DNA of 64,000 nucleotides from Strongylocentrotus droebachiensis (GCA_035222895.1 JAVYIG010000403.1:124001-188000); one strand, 5' to 3'; shown: positions 35,269 through 47,536, counted from the first letter of the stretch. Notes: generated by a model from the sequence alone, not told the origin. Made by a program: numbers and translations.

Positions 35269-35376
35269 CTGAAGGCAAGCAAGTGAATCTCCCTGAAGAA
35301 TAGTCAAGTAATCCATTAAGTCTCGACGCATCATCCCAATTCATTATGATAAAAGCAAGTTTGTATCCTTTGGCGG
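35269..35376 (-). CDS. Candidate exon or fragment with C1q-like pattern
   Basis: The minus strand reads KLAFIIMNWDDASRLNGLLD and then YSSGRFTCLPSG. The Y-(x)2-G-x-F-T-C-(x)2-(S/P)-G pattern is that of the central strands of C1q/TNF-fold domains, in which it is usually followed by a Y-x-F-S-F strand. Reading straight on gives ECSVSFVVSHGG, which also fits. CCTTCAG followed by GTGAGTGC at the lower end also looks like a consensus splice donor, so exon and read-through are both possible. No signal peptide, collagen region or second exon is visible. It may be a lone exon, a pseudogene fragment or chance similarity. Confidence 0.3.
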
Positions 35377-35550
35377 AGGGGGGGGGGGTGATTAAAGAGG
35401 CATATAAACCATTCCACTTACTCCTAATGTTTTGTACTACATGTATATGCATTCCATACTGACAAGAGTGGCGTCTTTATTGCTGATCACTTTCAATTAG
35501 CGATAAATTTATTCCTGAATTATTCCAACGACCACCAGCTAATACATGAA

Positions 35551-36072
35551 GGGGAAATCCACCCTGATATTAAGTTGGTTCTAATAGAAGCAGAAATTGA
35601 GACAAACGGTCCAGTAACAGCTTGAGCAAAAAAAACACGATTATAAATGTGTTATGAATTTTTGAAGGTGCGATCAATCAAACAAAAATTGACAATTCTG
35701 TGACGTATCTTGCGAGGTCCCCTCTTATTATTATTTTCTCTTTAAGAAAAGTTTCAATCATACATTCACCCTGAATATAGTTATTTCAAATGCTGTTTTT
35801 TATACAACCACTGTATGAAACATATCTATTTCATCATCAATAACGAAGAAAACGAAAATTTATGAAATTTTCTGTTCAGAGCAAATTGAAGAGAGGCTCG
35901 CAAGATACGTCCAAGTCATGCAGTCTTGCCAATTTGTGTTCCACCGATGAAACTTTCAACAACTAATAACTTTCCTATTTTTAATCGGAAATATCGCTCA
36001 AATTTTCACTTATTTGCTTCTTGCATGTTTCTGCTTTGATTAAAACCAACTTAATATCAGGGTGGAGTTCCC
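35551..36072. mobile_element. MITE of about 520 bp with long inverted arms
   Basis: The ends are inverted copies. The left end reads AATCCACCCTGATATTAAGT, then TGGTTCTAATAGAAGCAGAAA. The right end reads TTTCTGCTTTGATTAAAACC, then AACTTAATATCAGGGTGGA. Pairing continues inside: GACGTATCTTGCGAGG (about 35702) matches CTCGCAAGATACGTCC (about 35897). Nearly the whole element can fold on itself. No ORF. Target duplication not resolved. Confidence 0.8.
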
Positions 36073-38819
36073 ATTTAAATAGCATATCCATTGAACTTGA
36101 AGTGAGAAGACTTCTTTATTTGGCAGAGTACTTTTTATGTTATTTCATGTTTGTTCTATATCATTCGTCAATATCTCATTTGTCGGCTTGAACACATTTT
36201 CTTGGGATTTGAAAACTTATACTTCTCATCCTTATAGTGTGAGGTGTAAGACAACAAACTCCACCATTGCAATTGAATTATACAATGGAGTGAAAGTTTC
36301 AATATGCAGACACAGTGTTTCATGTTTCGACCCGCGTATAATTTCAGACAATATGAATGTGCAAAAAGCGAAGTATACACATTTTGGACTTTGACATGCA
36401 TTAACGAGATGTCATGAAGTAATCCTGATTTCAGATTCGAATTACGACAAGTATTCTAATTTTGAATGGACTATAGCCACCTGGTTTGAGAGATATAGTT
36501 GCATATATATTATGTGCCATGCTTATGGAAAATAAGTACTCAGCTGAGTTTTGAGCCATGGATCTATTCAAGCCAGAAGTCTATACCTAAACTAGAATAT
36601 TCGTAATGATTATGAGATATCATCATGCAGTACGATTTCATATGAGTGTTTTTTTACAAATTTATTTAATGTAATTTAAATGGGCTGGAAGGAGAATTAG
36701 TCTCTCTGTATTTTCTGAAATCAATACCGAATGTAAAGACTTGTATCATTTGATAAGATATAATTTGAAGATAAATATTTTCTGGTTATGATAATGAAAA
36801 ATAGAGTAATTTAAATAACATCCATGCCTTGATAAAATACCGCTCACACGAAAGTAATTTTGTTGAAAAGACAATGTAGATACATGTAAAACAAAAACAT
36901 TCTAATGAAAATGGTTCACGTTTTCGACCTTTTTTTAATATACGTCAAGTAAATCAAGGACGGAATTTTTAACTAGCTCCGATCAAAACCTTTATCTCTC
37001 TCAAGATTAGGAGAATGAGAGGGACTTTCCCATTGCTGCTGTTTTTTAATTAATTATTCAACGAAGCATTATAGGCACATGCATTGGGATTAATAGATAA
37101 TGTACAGATGGTGTGAGATGTGGAGAGAGAGAGAGGTAAAGAGAGAGAGAGAGTTAGGATTAGAGAGCGGTAGTGTTAGACAGAAAGAGAGAGAGGGATA
37201 GGGTGTGGGGTGGGGGGGGGGAATTAGACAGTTAGACAGAGAGATAAGAAGGGGAGAAAAAGAAAGATTTCAGCATTGATCGGTGTTGCGTTGGTGGGTT
37301 AAAGTTTTCTACCTGTAGATAAATCATTCCCGCCTGCACATGTGGTTCCTTGATCTAATATCTTACAAAGAAATTCACATTTTTTCACATTACAAAAAAA
37401 GTCAAAGGCCTTGAAAGACAAAAAAAAAAAAAAAATCCAGTTTCTCTAATTAATTGCAGACAATTAATTTAGCATTAAAGGAAAAAAAAACCTTTACCAC
37501 ACATTTCAAAGAATATCAACTTTACCGACAGAGCATTGATAGCTTATTATTGTTGCTTTCCGTCAGTGAGAACAGTAACTTTTTGTAATCAATAATAATA
37601 ATGGTGGCTTCTTGTATAGATTTTTTTTCTTCAATAACAACCATAGTCCGGTTTAGTCAACAAGACTATTACTAGATGAAATATATTAAACAGAGTACAT
37701 TTCACAAATTCATCATGATAATCAAGTTATTTTGTTTTCATTATATTTTGGTCGGTGAAAAACAACTCTTTTCACAAAAAGGCAGATCATGTAATAACAG
37801 TGGCTCAAAATATAACAGTCGTAATGAACAGCAATGTAGTGAAACATAGCAAAGGGATGTTACAGCATGATTCTACTCCACTTATAATACAAAGGTCATT
37901 ACACAATCCATAAAGATCCATTTACATCCAACAAATTATTATCATTTCCATTAGACCCATTATAAGCTCGTGCCACTCAGAAAGCCCGGGAAAAGCGCTG
38001 TTTAATTTATAAATCCATTAACTCTCTAAAGTAGCTATATAGTGCCTTATCCCTCTCGTCAAAAAGACACGTCAAATTAATTTGTTGACTAGAGTAGGGA
38101 TTCGACATGTGCCTGGGGATGTGCCTGGGGATCTTCCAGACGATAAGAGACAGAAATGATCCCAGGCATCTGAAATCTAGGCATAGTTTATTTGTATTGG
38201 TTTTTCATTTGTATTTTAGGTAGCTTCTGTTGATCTGTTGGCATGGAAATAAAGGATGAAACTAGGCCTGTCTTCAAATGAGAGGTCAATTGGTGACCCC
38301 GACCCCTTTTGCGAGAACTAAAGCACATTCTTTGCTAATTTCATACGTTCAAAATCATCTAGAAAATAACTATCAACCTAGTAATTAAGGCCTGTGAAAT
38401 TTAGGCGTTTAAAATGGGGTTAACAGAAATGAAATAATGTAACAGATAATAAAAAATGGCGAATACGATTATTGATGTGCAAGTTTCAAGAAGTGGTCGG
38501 ATTCACGAAAAGAAAAAGCTTAAATGCTTAATGTGATTTACGTATAAAATTGAATGACGAGCTGGGGATAGTTTATATTCATTCTTTAAAATGTAGGGAA
38601 GAGTGAAAGATAGAGAGAGAGGGGGGAGGATGGATGAAGGGGGTATTTTTTTAGGGATGTGTGAGTGTGTGGGATCGTGTAGGTATGTGGGTGTGTCTAG
38701 GTGTGATATAGCCTATAATCTAGGCGGAGTGCCGAGCTTTTTTCTTTGCTGCTAGACTAACCCTAAGCAGAACGTCTGATACGGCGAGACTACGAACCGT
38801 GAGTCGCGAAGGCTAGGTG
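36073..38819. other. Unannotated AT-rich DNA with a GA patch
   Basis: A GA-rich patch ending in a run of 9 G lies at 37110-37260. The two overlapping frames near 36.2 kb show no motif. A direct repeat GTGCCTGGGGAT lies at about 38109-38132. No gene recognised. Confidence 0.45.
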
Positions 38820-38876
38820 TGATAGAGAGGGGGGAGAGAGGGTTTGTGAAAGAGAGGGGGTAGAGAGAGAGAGAGT

Positions 38877-38910
<34 letters not shown>

Positions 38911-38935
38911 TAGAGAAGGGGAGTGAGAGCTATGA
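38820..38935. repeat. GA-rich array
   Basis: Degenerate (GA)n with G-rich interruptions; the overlapping frames are artefacts. Confidence 0.85.
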
Positions 38936-39349
38936 ACGGTCTCGTGAAGAGAATATGTATCAACGCTCTCGAAGACTAGTAAGGAAATAGAATTAAATAG
39001 CGAGATAGAGCAGTCTATGAGGTTGTCGCCTTTTTTAATTGGGAGAGTGAGAAGAGTGTGGTGACAACGAGGGAGGTTAAAATGGAGAGAGGACATAGAA
39101 AAAACAGCCTCGCAAGTGGAGAATTGGTAACAGTGTTGAACAATCCTGGGGCTTATTAATAAAGTGCCGAGACGGATAAAGTACTCGATTGATTATGGGA
39201 AGAGATAATGATGACTTATGACAGGTGATGTGGAGAATGTTGTGGTTTCTCAGGCTTCACCAAAAACGTGAAGAGTGTACACGTTTCGGTGAAGGTCAGC
39301 TCCACCCGGACAGTACCCATCTTGTTATAACATGAATACTCACGTATGT

Positions 39350-39470
39350 CTCCCAGTCTGTCTTTCTGTCATCTCTGTCTCTCACTCTCTCTCTGTCTGT
39401 CTCTCTCTCTCTTTCTCTTTGTCTCTCTCCCTATTATCTTATATCTCTCATTTTCTCTCTATCAAATACC
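39350..39470. repeat. CT-rich array
   Basis: Degenerate (CT)n/CTGT repeats. About 60-95 bp upstream, TTCACCAAAAACGTG and CACGTTTCGGTGAA form a short imperfect hairpin (about 39255-39290). Confidence 0.8.
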
Positions 39471-40380
39471 TCTTTCTTAATCCTAGCCTTAAATATTGTC
39501 ATCTTTTGTCAATCGACTATATTCTATCTCCTGTTTTCCTATTATGGCTCTACCAGCGTGCTTTCTCTGACTTTACATGATTACCAGTAGTTCTTTCTCA
39601 TTGTTGTTTTTAAAAGTCCACCACAAAATTGCCATAAATGCATCACTTTGAGTTTTTATCGGAACCTGTCACACATCACCACACCCACCAAAGCAGCGAT
39701 TAAATGTACTAATATTGTTTAATCAGAGAGTTCTTAACATGTACAGAAGATTTTGTATTTAAATGACTTGTCTGCATGATATCTAGACATAATCAAACAA
39801 GAAACAAGCGTCCCCCCTTTCCTCTTCATCCAATTTCGCTTCATCCAATAATACACACGTGGGAAGTTATGGCGATAAAACAAAATGAGGGAGACAGATT
39901 CAGTAGGATTGGGAGGTGGTGAAAGGGCAGATTATGTACAGACAGAAAGGCCTATATATTTTGTGACGACCAGTCCTGAGTTGAGGATAGTTTGAAGGAA
40001 CATGTCTTTAACAATCGGGAGATATGGTCTGAAGCGTGAGACTAAAGACTACATCCTGTTCATGGGCACTCTATTTAATTAGCTGATACTGCATACCAGG
40101 ACAAACTTGACACAACATGAGGCTGACCAATTGTCGCTAGGCGTCAGGGTTTTGTAGATTTCTTGTTTTACTGTCAAATAGAACCCGTGCATTAAGACTT
40201 TAATACAAAGACTTATGACAAGTAGGATAAAATCATAGCCGGAGAATGAACCGCCATAATTTCAACTGCATCTTGGGTAGATATTATGACTTTGGTAGGT
40301 CAATCAAGTGATCAATACCATTAAGACACGTGGCCGAAAAAATACGAGTTAGAAAGATACAAAAAGGGAGCAATAAGGAG
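39471..40380. other. Unannotated DNA
   Basis: No gene or repeat recognised. Confidence 0.45.
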
Positions 40381-40830
40381 GAGGGGGGGGGGGGAGGGGG
40401 ACAGAAAGATAGATACAGATAGAGACTGATACTGGGACTTGAGACGTTCAGTGTTAAAGGAATTTGATACGATAGCCGGTGGTTGAACCTATATCATTTC
40501 AGCTGTGTCTGGGGTAGATGTGAAAACACTAGAGTCGATCGATCTCGAGCTCTCGATGGGATGGGATGTGTAGATTCGACAAGCAGTAGGCGTTGGGTGA
40601 TCTAGAAGAATAGATACGAATGGAAGAGAAAGAGAGAGAGAGAGGGGGAGAGAGAGAGAGAGGAAGGAGAGAGAGAGAGAGAGAGAAAGTGTGAGTGTGA
40701 GAGAGAGAATAATACAGGGGCAGACAGATACACAGACAGTAGATTAGGATAAAAAAGAGAAAGAAGAGTGAGAGGAAGGCAGGTAGAGAAAACTCAAGAG
40801 AGAGAGAGAGAGAGAGAGAGATAGCGAAAA
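40381..40830. repeat. G-run and GA arrays
   Basis: A run of about 12 G at 40383, then two GA arrays (about 40627-40690 and 40796-40820) separated by GA-rich degenerate sequence. Confidence 0.85.
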
Positions 40831-41339
40831 TCAAAGCTCGAATTAGAAACAAAGCCTCAGATTAAAATTAAAAAATCAAATCATATATCATGAAAAGTAA
40901 TTTAAGAATATTCCTCCTTTCAGAAACCTCCTGCAATATAATCGACTAAAAGTAACAATCGCATGATTATTATGACAGTCTTGTCAAGCGAATATTATAC
41001 AAGATAGGTTACCTGTTCGAGGGTAAAACACCGTTCGATAGAAAATTTACATATGGAAAACCCTAGATAGAACCTATCACACCCCCCCCCCCCCCCCAAT
41101 CGAGGTATGTATTTTTTAAATGCGGATTGCATTTCAAATGCTAATTTAGACGTTAAACCCAGAGTACCCGTACCGAGGAAATCTGGAAAAATCCAGATGA
41201 CAAATTATCTGGCTGCAGGCGGACGGTTTGAAGGATGCATGTAAAGTGGATTTTTACGTGTCACCATAGCTGAGGCAGTAAGCTATTACCTATCTCCATC
41301 CAATGAATTAAAGGGCGAGATGAATCGAGCATTTGAGAG
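40831..41339. other. Unannotated DNA with C-run
   Basis: A run of about 16 C lies at 41083-41098. Nothing else is recognised. Confidence 0.45.
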
Positions 41340-41675
41340 AGTGAGAGAGAAAGAGAGAGAGAGAGAGGGGGGTAAAAAAGAAGAAGAAGAAGAAGAAGAA
41401 GAAGAAGAAGAAGAAGAAGAAGAAGGAGAAGGAGAAGAAGATAATGATGATGCTGATGACGTTGATGACGTTGATAATGTTGACGATCAATCATAATGAT
41501 GAGGGTGGTGATGACGACGACGATGATGACGATGAAGCTATGACGGGGATATCTGATATTTAAGAGAGAAAGAGAGGAAGAGAGTGAAAAGAGAGAAATG
41601 AGAGAAAAGAGAGAAAAGAGAGAAAAGAGAGAAAAGAGAGAAAAGAGAGAAAAGAGAGAAAAGAGAGAAAAGAGA
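41340..41675. repeat. GA, (GAA)n and 10-bp AGAGAGAAAA arrays
   Basis: A GA run is followed by (GAA)n at about 41380-41440, a GAT-type stretch, and then a regular minisatellite with unit AGAGAGAAAA repeated about nine times (about 41580-41672). Confidence 0.9.
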
Positions 41676-42285
41676 TATATTTTTATAAATAAAAAGAGCT
41701 ATACTGGAGAAAGAAGAGTGTCATATATAGAACCTGTCCAAAATACAAATTCAAGAGAAGAGTGAAAGGATGTGCTAGAGCTTGTAGACACATTATAGTT
41801 TCAATGACAGAAATAGTGGTTACAAACAAAGAGAGGGAAAGTGAGATAAAGAGGGAGATAACGAGTGAGAGATAATGAGACAGAGAAACAGGATGAGGGA
41901 TGGTAAGAAGAAAGCATTGTATCGCTAGAGGAAGGATATATTACATTGATTCACACCTTATGACAACGTACTTGTCATTATAATGTGTGAAGATGGGGGA
42001 TGAGGTGTGTGACTCGAGAGGATGTCCTCTTAGAGTTCGATCTTAAACTCTGCAAGGTCACTTGTTCGATTGCCACTTGTATCGTTGAAGTTGTAGATGT
42101 GATAAACGGAAGAAAAGAGCACCAAAACAAATCACACTAAAAAAAAAGCGATGCAACACAAAAGAAAATTGAAAATAATGTAATCGAAAAGAATAAGAAA
42201 ACAGCATTAAAAAAAGGAGGAATCAAGATCAGTTTATTGAAAGCAAAATTCAGCTTATCACAGTCCTATACTATAACATCTCCCC
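41676..42285. other. Unannotated DNA
   Basis: A weak tRNA-like box B (TTGTTCGATTGCC, about 42062) is present without box A. No gene is recognised. Confidence 0.4.
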
Positions 42286-42570
42286 CTCTCCCTCTTTCCC
42301 TTTCTCTATTTCTATTTCTATTTTCCTTTCTCTCTCTCTCTCTCTCCCTACCTTTGTCTCTATCTATCCCTATCTCTTTCTGTCTCACTCTCTCTCTCTC
42401 TTTCTGTGTGTGTGTCTCTCTCTCTTTCTGTGTGTGTGTCTCTCTCTCTACCCCCTCTACCCTCTCTCTCTGTTCCATTTTCTCTCTCTTTTTCTGTCTT
42501 TCTCTCTCTTTCTCTCTCTCTTTCTCTCTCTCTGTTCCATTTTCTCTCACTCTTTTTATGTCTTTTTCTC

Positions 42571-42609
<39 letters not shown>

Positions 42610-42616
42610 TTCCCTT

Positions 42617-42661
<45 letters not shown>

Positions 42662-42662
42662 T
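42286..42662. repeat. CT array of about 380 bp
   Basis: A (CT)n/(CTTT)n array with repeated higher-order phrases (TTTCTGTGTGTGTGTCTCTC twice; CTCTGTTCCATTTTCTCTC twice). All long frames on either strand are artefacts. Confidence 0.9.
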
Positions 42663-43268
42663 TCAGACTGCACACCTGGAAGTTATTGCAATTTAACACA
42701 AGAGGCTAACTATCACACAAAATGTTACTTATACTGTACTGTTCACTCTTTGTTTGTAGCGTATTTTGAATTATTACGTTTGAGTTAATTTCTTTTTCTT
42801 CATTATCTATCACTTTTACATGACGAGAATGTGAATCAGCCTCGTTCACATTGTGCTGACCTGGAAAATGTGTTTTCCTAAATTGTCTAATGCAGCATTG
42901 AGGAGATTGGTGTAATGCAACCTCGGTCCTCGATTCCTATTCGTGTAAGTGTAGAATAGATGAAGGTGCGCATTGGCAGAGAACGTGTAAGAATGAAACT
43001 TGATAGGCATATCTACTGTAATCGAAAATCTGTTTTCCTGTTATTCAGTCCGAGGTATATAGGTACTAAGAAAGACAAAAAACATGTGGTTATTTCATAG
43101 AATGAGTAGAATGAGAATAAATTTCTCCTTCCATGCATTTCTTGAATCGATTTTAATTTATCCCTTCTCACAGTTTGTAACGCTGTTACTTTTACTATAA
43201 TATTATTTTGTTGTATTATTATCTGTGTTATTTATTTTGCTTTTCTCGTTGTCAAGCTGTCTTGTTTG
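42663..43268. other. Unannotated DNA
   Basis: No gene or repeat recognised. Confidence 0.45.
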
Positions 43269-43610
43269 TTTATCTCTCCCTTTCTCTTTATATATCTCTC
43301 TTCTTCTCTCCTTTCCTTCGTCCCTCTCTCGCAATGTATTTCTCTTTCTCTCCTCCATTCTCTTGTCCCTCTCTCTCCCCTCCTCCTCTCACTCTCTCTC
43401 TCTCACTCTCTCTCTTGTTTCGCTCCTTCTCTCACCCTCATTCTCTTTCCCACCTTTAAAAACAAAATCTGTACATGCTGTATCTATGTTTCTTGTGTGT
43501 GTCTCTCTCTCTTCATCCACTATTCTCTCTCTCTCTCTCTATTCATCCACGAATCCCTCTTTCTACCTTCCACCCTTACTCCATCTCTATCTCCCTCTCA
43601 ATATCTCCCT
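43269..43610. repeat. CT-rich array
   Basis: A degenerate CT/CCT array. Three overlapping frames of 83-198 codons lie here. Their first parts are artefacts of the array. Confidence 0.85.
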
Positions 43611-44789
43611 ACTGAAGCAAAGCTTCAAGGTAAAGAACTTGTTACAGTCTCTTGGCCCAATAATGAAGTTCATGGTTGTTCAGCAACTAACACCCACTGG
43701 CGAATATCAACAGCGACGGATACGGCGCCCAGAGTCTCTCTTCTCAGTTCTTCGAAATCCCAGCGGTGGCGTGTTATTGGCTGTTACAAAGGAATGAATA
43801 TTGTAAGAAATACAATTAATTGGTTGCTTATTAGCGGGGGAGGATTCCTGGGGCCCTGTTAAGACGATAAGGGTTCGTACACCTATCAGTTCTCTTTCAC
43901 TTGGAATTTTACTTATGAATTCCATTCATTTTTCATTCATTACACGTATTTATTTCGATGAATATCTTCACATACAAAGAACATGATATTAAGCGGAAGT
44001 GAGATGTTGATTATGATGAAACCAGGGCTTTAAACTAACATACCCTGATGAAACAAACATAAAGACCCTGAATTCAGCAATCTACCGACTGTTAGTCTGA
44101 TTAAAGCTCAGTAAAACACCACCGGGGATTTATGAAAACAGATAAACAACACAATTCAAGAATATTAAAACGCCCATAGCGCATAGATCTCGCATTGCTT
44201 GTGAGGTATGTCTATATCTACGAATTCAATGTACGTATAGTAAGATGTTGATATTATGATAAAACAGAAACGGTTGCAATGCTTCCAGTAGGTTTCCGGT
44301 TTTCTTTGTTTCCATTCCCAGCTCCTTTGTTCTCATCAAAACCCAATATCATCAGGGAATTGCGTTACAATCCACAGGATCTCAAAGAGAGAAATAACAC
44401 CGTTCACGAGTCGTCAACACTATTGTCTGACGCAGACTCGGCTTTGTATTATGAGACAGGAAATTGAAAAATTCTTACGATTTTCTACATTTTTGATAAA
44501 GGTTATAATTTTATATCACACTTTGATAAAAAAAATACATTTCAGGATAATCAAAAAATCAAAACTTCACAAACACTGATTATTTTCCCCTGAGGCGCAT
44601 TCATTTCCTGATGAATGTGCTGGCGTTGTGAAGGTTAACTTAAAAATCATTTTTCTAACGAGTCTCATTAGTACGCACTCTTCGAAGACCATTGGTGACG
44701 ACATTATTACAATCATTCAGCTTTAATGTCATGGTCAGTAGCATACCATGTGGATATAGAATATTGAGGGGACCGGTGCTGCGATGGGG
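43611..44789. other. Unannotated DNA, one less AT-rich patch
   Basis: From 43680 to 43800 the base composition is closer to even and two frames stay open, flanked by an acceptor-like TTGTTCAG and a weak GTAAGA. No family is recognised, so I do not call an exon. Confidence 0.35.
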
Positions 44790-44808
44790 GGAGGGGGGGG
44801 GGGGGGGT
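44790..44808. repeat. Poly-G tract
   Basis: GGGGGGAGGGGGGGGGGGGG-type run. A second G-run lies at about 44984-44993 within the next inverted-repeat structure. Confidence 0.85.
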
Positions 44809-44860
44809 GCAGATCTACGTAGATCAAATAATGGAGGCCACATAGCGAGGGTTGGAAAAG

Positions 44861-45141
44861 GTTCGTATTATCTTACTTTCAAGTTGTAATACCTTTCCTT
44901 GCATGGTTTCTCTAAATCTCCTTCACTCTTTTCACATTTGCCCTTCAAGGATATGAGGGCCGACGATGAAAGGGGTGGGGTGGGGGGGGGGGGGTGAAGG
45001 CTGCGTGCCCCATGAACACTCTTAAAAATACGTGGTAAAATGGGCAAATGTGAAAAGAGTGAAGGAGATTTAGAGAGAAACCATGCAAGGAAAGGTATTG
45101 CAACTTGAAAGTAAGATAATACGAACCTATTTTTAAGAGTG
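44861..45141. repeat. Inverted repeat (about 85-bp arms) with embedded MITE
   Basis: The left arm (44861-44943) and right arm (45042-45126) are reverse complements with one substitution and a 2-bp indel by eye. The right arm sits inside a 125-bp element (45017-45141) bounded by 14-bp terminal inverted repeats CACTCTTAAAAATA/TATTTTTAAGAGTG. The spacer holds a G-run. Either a second MITE copy lost its ends on the left, or the whole is one foldback structure. Confidence 0.85.
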
Positions 45142-45899
45142 CCTATGCCATATACGTATTATTGCTTGTCCATTTGCAAATCACATAAAGATGTTTAATA
45201 CACCGTCTAAAGTCAAAACAGGATTATTTAAATGACGCATGAGAAAGGAAAATAAATGCATCAAATCAGAATAGCTTATAGTGGATTGATCTTTGTCAAT
45301 TACAATGACATTGATATAAACCTATTCAGTTCTATACTGGTTCAGTAAATAGCTAGGCTATTTCTTTCTATGTTGATCTCCGTCTTGTGGATTATGAAAT
45401 ATAACTTTATTTCACCTCCTCAATCACTTTTTTCTTCCAAAAGCTACCTGTAAATAAGGATTCATGTCAGATTGCTGAAGCAGCTGCATTAGAGGAAAAA
45501 CAAATTGTTTGTACCTTGGCTCTATTTAAATCGCTATCGCAAATAAAAGTAGAAGCATAATAAAAATCAATCAACCGCACGTGGTACATGTATGAGCGTG
45601 TGGAATTGTCTTTTTTCCGTTTTTAATTTTCTATAGTAAAATGTGTTCTATGTGTTCTATAGTTATATGTGGTAAGGCTCTTGAATGCTTGCATGAATAG
45701 ACAACGAAAGCGCATTCTTCAAAATGCATCTGTCGCCAAAGAATGATTGTAAACACGTATACGCGGTTCTAAAAGTAGAACAAAATAAGCACATTAATAT
45801 CGAAATAACACCCACAATCCCTTCAAACACGTACACTGCGGTATATTACCTGGGAGATATTCCTTTTAAATTGGCTACTTGGTGATAAGTTTAGCCACA
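45142..45899. other. Unannotated AT-rich DNA
   Basis: No gene or repeat recognised. Confidence 0.45.
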
Positions 45900-46793
45900 C
45901 TATAATCATGGTTTACTGCCAGTGGCTTTGGCTAGAATATTTAAGAAAAATAACCAAGTTCATAGTTATTCCACACGTCAGGCGCAAGCATATCACTTAG
46001 TCTGCAAGCACAAACCCTGGTCAGTCGTAAAAGTGAGTCTGCACTATAAGACTACCATAGGCCATGTACTGTATATTGACACAACCAGTAGGTAGCTGGG
46101 CTAGACTTCTCTCAAGGCACAATGATTTGTTGATAAAGTGTCAAATTAGGGTCTGTGCCTGCAGACTACATATCACTTGCCTCTTGTAAGAACGCAATTT
46201 GCCCTTACTACTTTGGGGTCCACTGGACCTAGGTTTTGGAATTCCCTTGAACCAAGAATAGCGCAATCGGTCAGTATTAAGCGCAAACTGAAGTTACTTT
46301 ATTTGAGTCGATATCGTCTAGATTTATAGCTGTGATCAATATTTAAGAAAATTATTAACTATATAGGTCAGCATAATTCTACTCCCGTTTCTCACATCTT
46401 TTCATCTGTCCGTTTTGTCTGTGTTTCAGTGCAGTTGCTCGTAGTTTTTTTCCTGTTTCTCTTGTTTAAAACCATTATTAAGTAGTCAGTATATCTTATT
46501 ATACTTATTTATGTTTATATTTTCTCAGTACTGTTGTTTAGTTAGTTTAGTTTTGTCAGCATTTAAATGTATGCATTATTCTTATCTGACAAGTTTGTTC
46601 TATTAGGACATACTCATTAGCTACTTATGAGGGACCTTAAATCCACAAGCCTTGCTTTCAACCAAGGTCACCTCATCTTTCTATTGTAATGCCATATTAT
46701 GTTAAACTTGTTATATTCATGTCATATTTGTAAAGTGTGTTATGAAAGAAAGATAAATAAAACTTGAAACTTGAAACTTGAATCATGTGATTG
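45900..46793 (+). pseudogene. CR1/L2-like LINE 3' end, interrupted
   Basis: Before the inserted MITE the plus strand reads NHGLLPVALARIFKKNNQVH, then SYSTRQAQAYH. After it, the same frame continues LPLVRTQFALTTLGSTGPRF, then WNSLEPRIAQSVSIKRKLKL and a stop at 46327-46329. The signature VH-x-Y-x-TR-(x)n-P-(x)2-RT-(x)n-GP-(x)2-WN-x-L is the reverse-transcriptase C-terminus of CR1/L2/jockey-type LINEs. About 460 bp of 3' sequence follow and end in an ACTTGAA repeat tail (about 46770-46793). The 5' part is missing. The copy is dead, but this segment reads cleanly, so it is not very old. Confidence 0.85.
45998..46168. mobile_element. 171-bp MITE with 9-bp target duplication
   Basis: The ends TAGTCTGCAAGCACAAACCC and (reverse complement of the right end) TAGTCTGCAGGCACAGACCC form inverted repeats of at least 20 bp. 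CATATCACT flanks both sides (45989-45997 and 46169-46177). Removing the element and one copy of the flank restores the LINE reading frame. A 9-bp duplication is typical of Mutator-like transposons, so a MULE-type MITE is likely; the superfamily is inferred from this length only. Confidence 0.88.
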
Positions 46794-46984
46794 AAATGAC
46801 TAGGCTTCAAATGATTCGATGGGGTTCGTTGTTGACGACAATCGCAGTCTTTAAGCTTCTCGATCTGTAATTCAATTTAATTTAAAATTATTGAGGGTTA
46901 TCGAAAAACCCAGGATATATCCGCCACAAACATCATTAAGTACACACATACAAAAAACATTAACATTGAGGTCCAATAAAATTA

Positions 46985-47198
46985 ACATGAATCTCACTAC
47001 AGAGCTCATCTCTCTTTCTTTCTCCCCTATACCCCTCCTCTCTCGATTTCCCTCTTACTTTCTCCATATTTTCTCTCTATTTTCCCACTCTCATCGTCCC
47101 TTCTTTTATCTTTCTCCATCTTCTATGTTGATCTCTCTCACCCCTCCCATTTCTCTCTATCTCTTCCATTTTCTCTCTTCCCCAGTCTCCCCTTATTG

Positions 47199-47229
<31 letters not shown>

Positions 47230-47260
47230 TCGCTCTCTCCTTCTCACATTCTTCCCGTCC
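46985..47260. repeat. CT-rich array
   Basis: A degenerate CT/CCT/TTTC stretch ending in cleaner (CT)n at about 47190-47230. Confidence 0.8.
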
Positions 47261-47536
47261 CACTGTGCGGAAATACTCCTTCAGAGCAATGAAATAGGTT
47301 AGCCAGAAATTGGTCGCCGATTAATATTGATCATTATACTACATGTAGTCATTATGTCATATTAAGGTGAGACTTGTGTTTTGTATTAGTCACATTTAAA
47401 GCTAAGCAAATGCTCTAGGAAGGAGCTGCATTTCCTGCCAAACTACACACTAAGTCTTGTTTCAGGATCATTATCCAACACAATCAGAGTGTATTTATTT
47501 ATAAATTTTATAAATGGGTTAAACCTATTCTCCTAT

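Noticed and set aside
42015-42100. tRNA-like SINE head suggested by TTGTTCGATTGCC
   Set aside because: No box A at the right distance.
43680-43800. Less AT-rich open patch reading TNTHWRISTATDTAPRVSLL, flanked by splice-like signals
   Set aside because: Weak donor, two competing frames and no recognisable family.
42237-43862. Long Ser/Leu-rich ORFs up to 198 codons
   Set aside because: They are translations of CT arrays.
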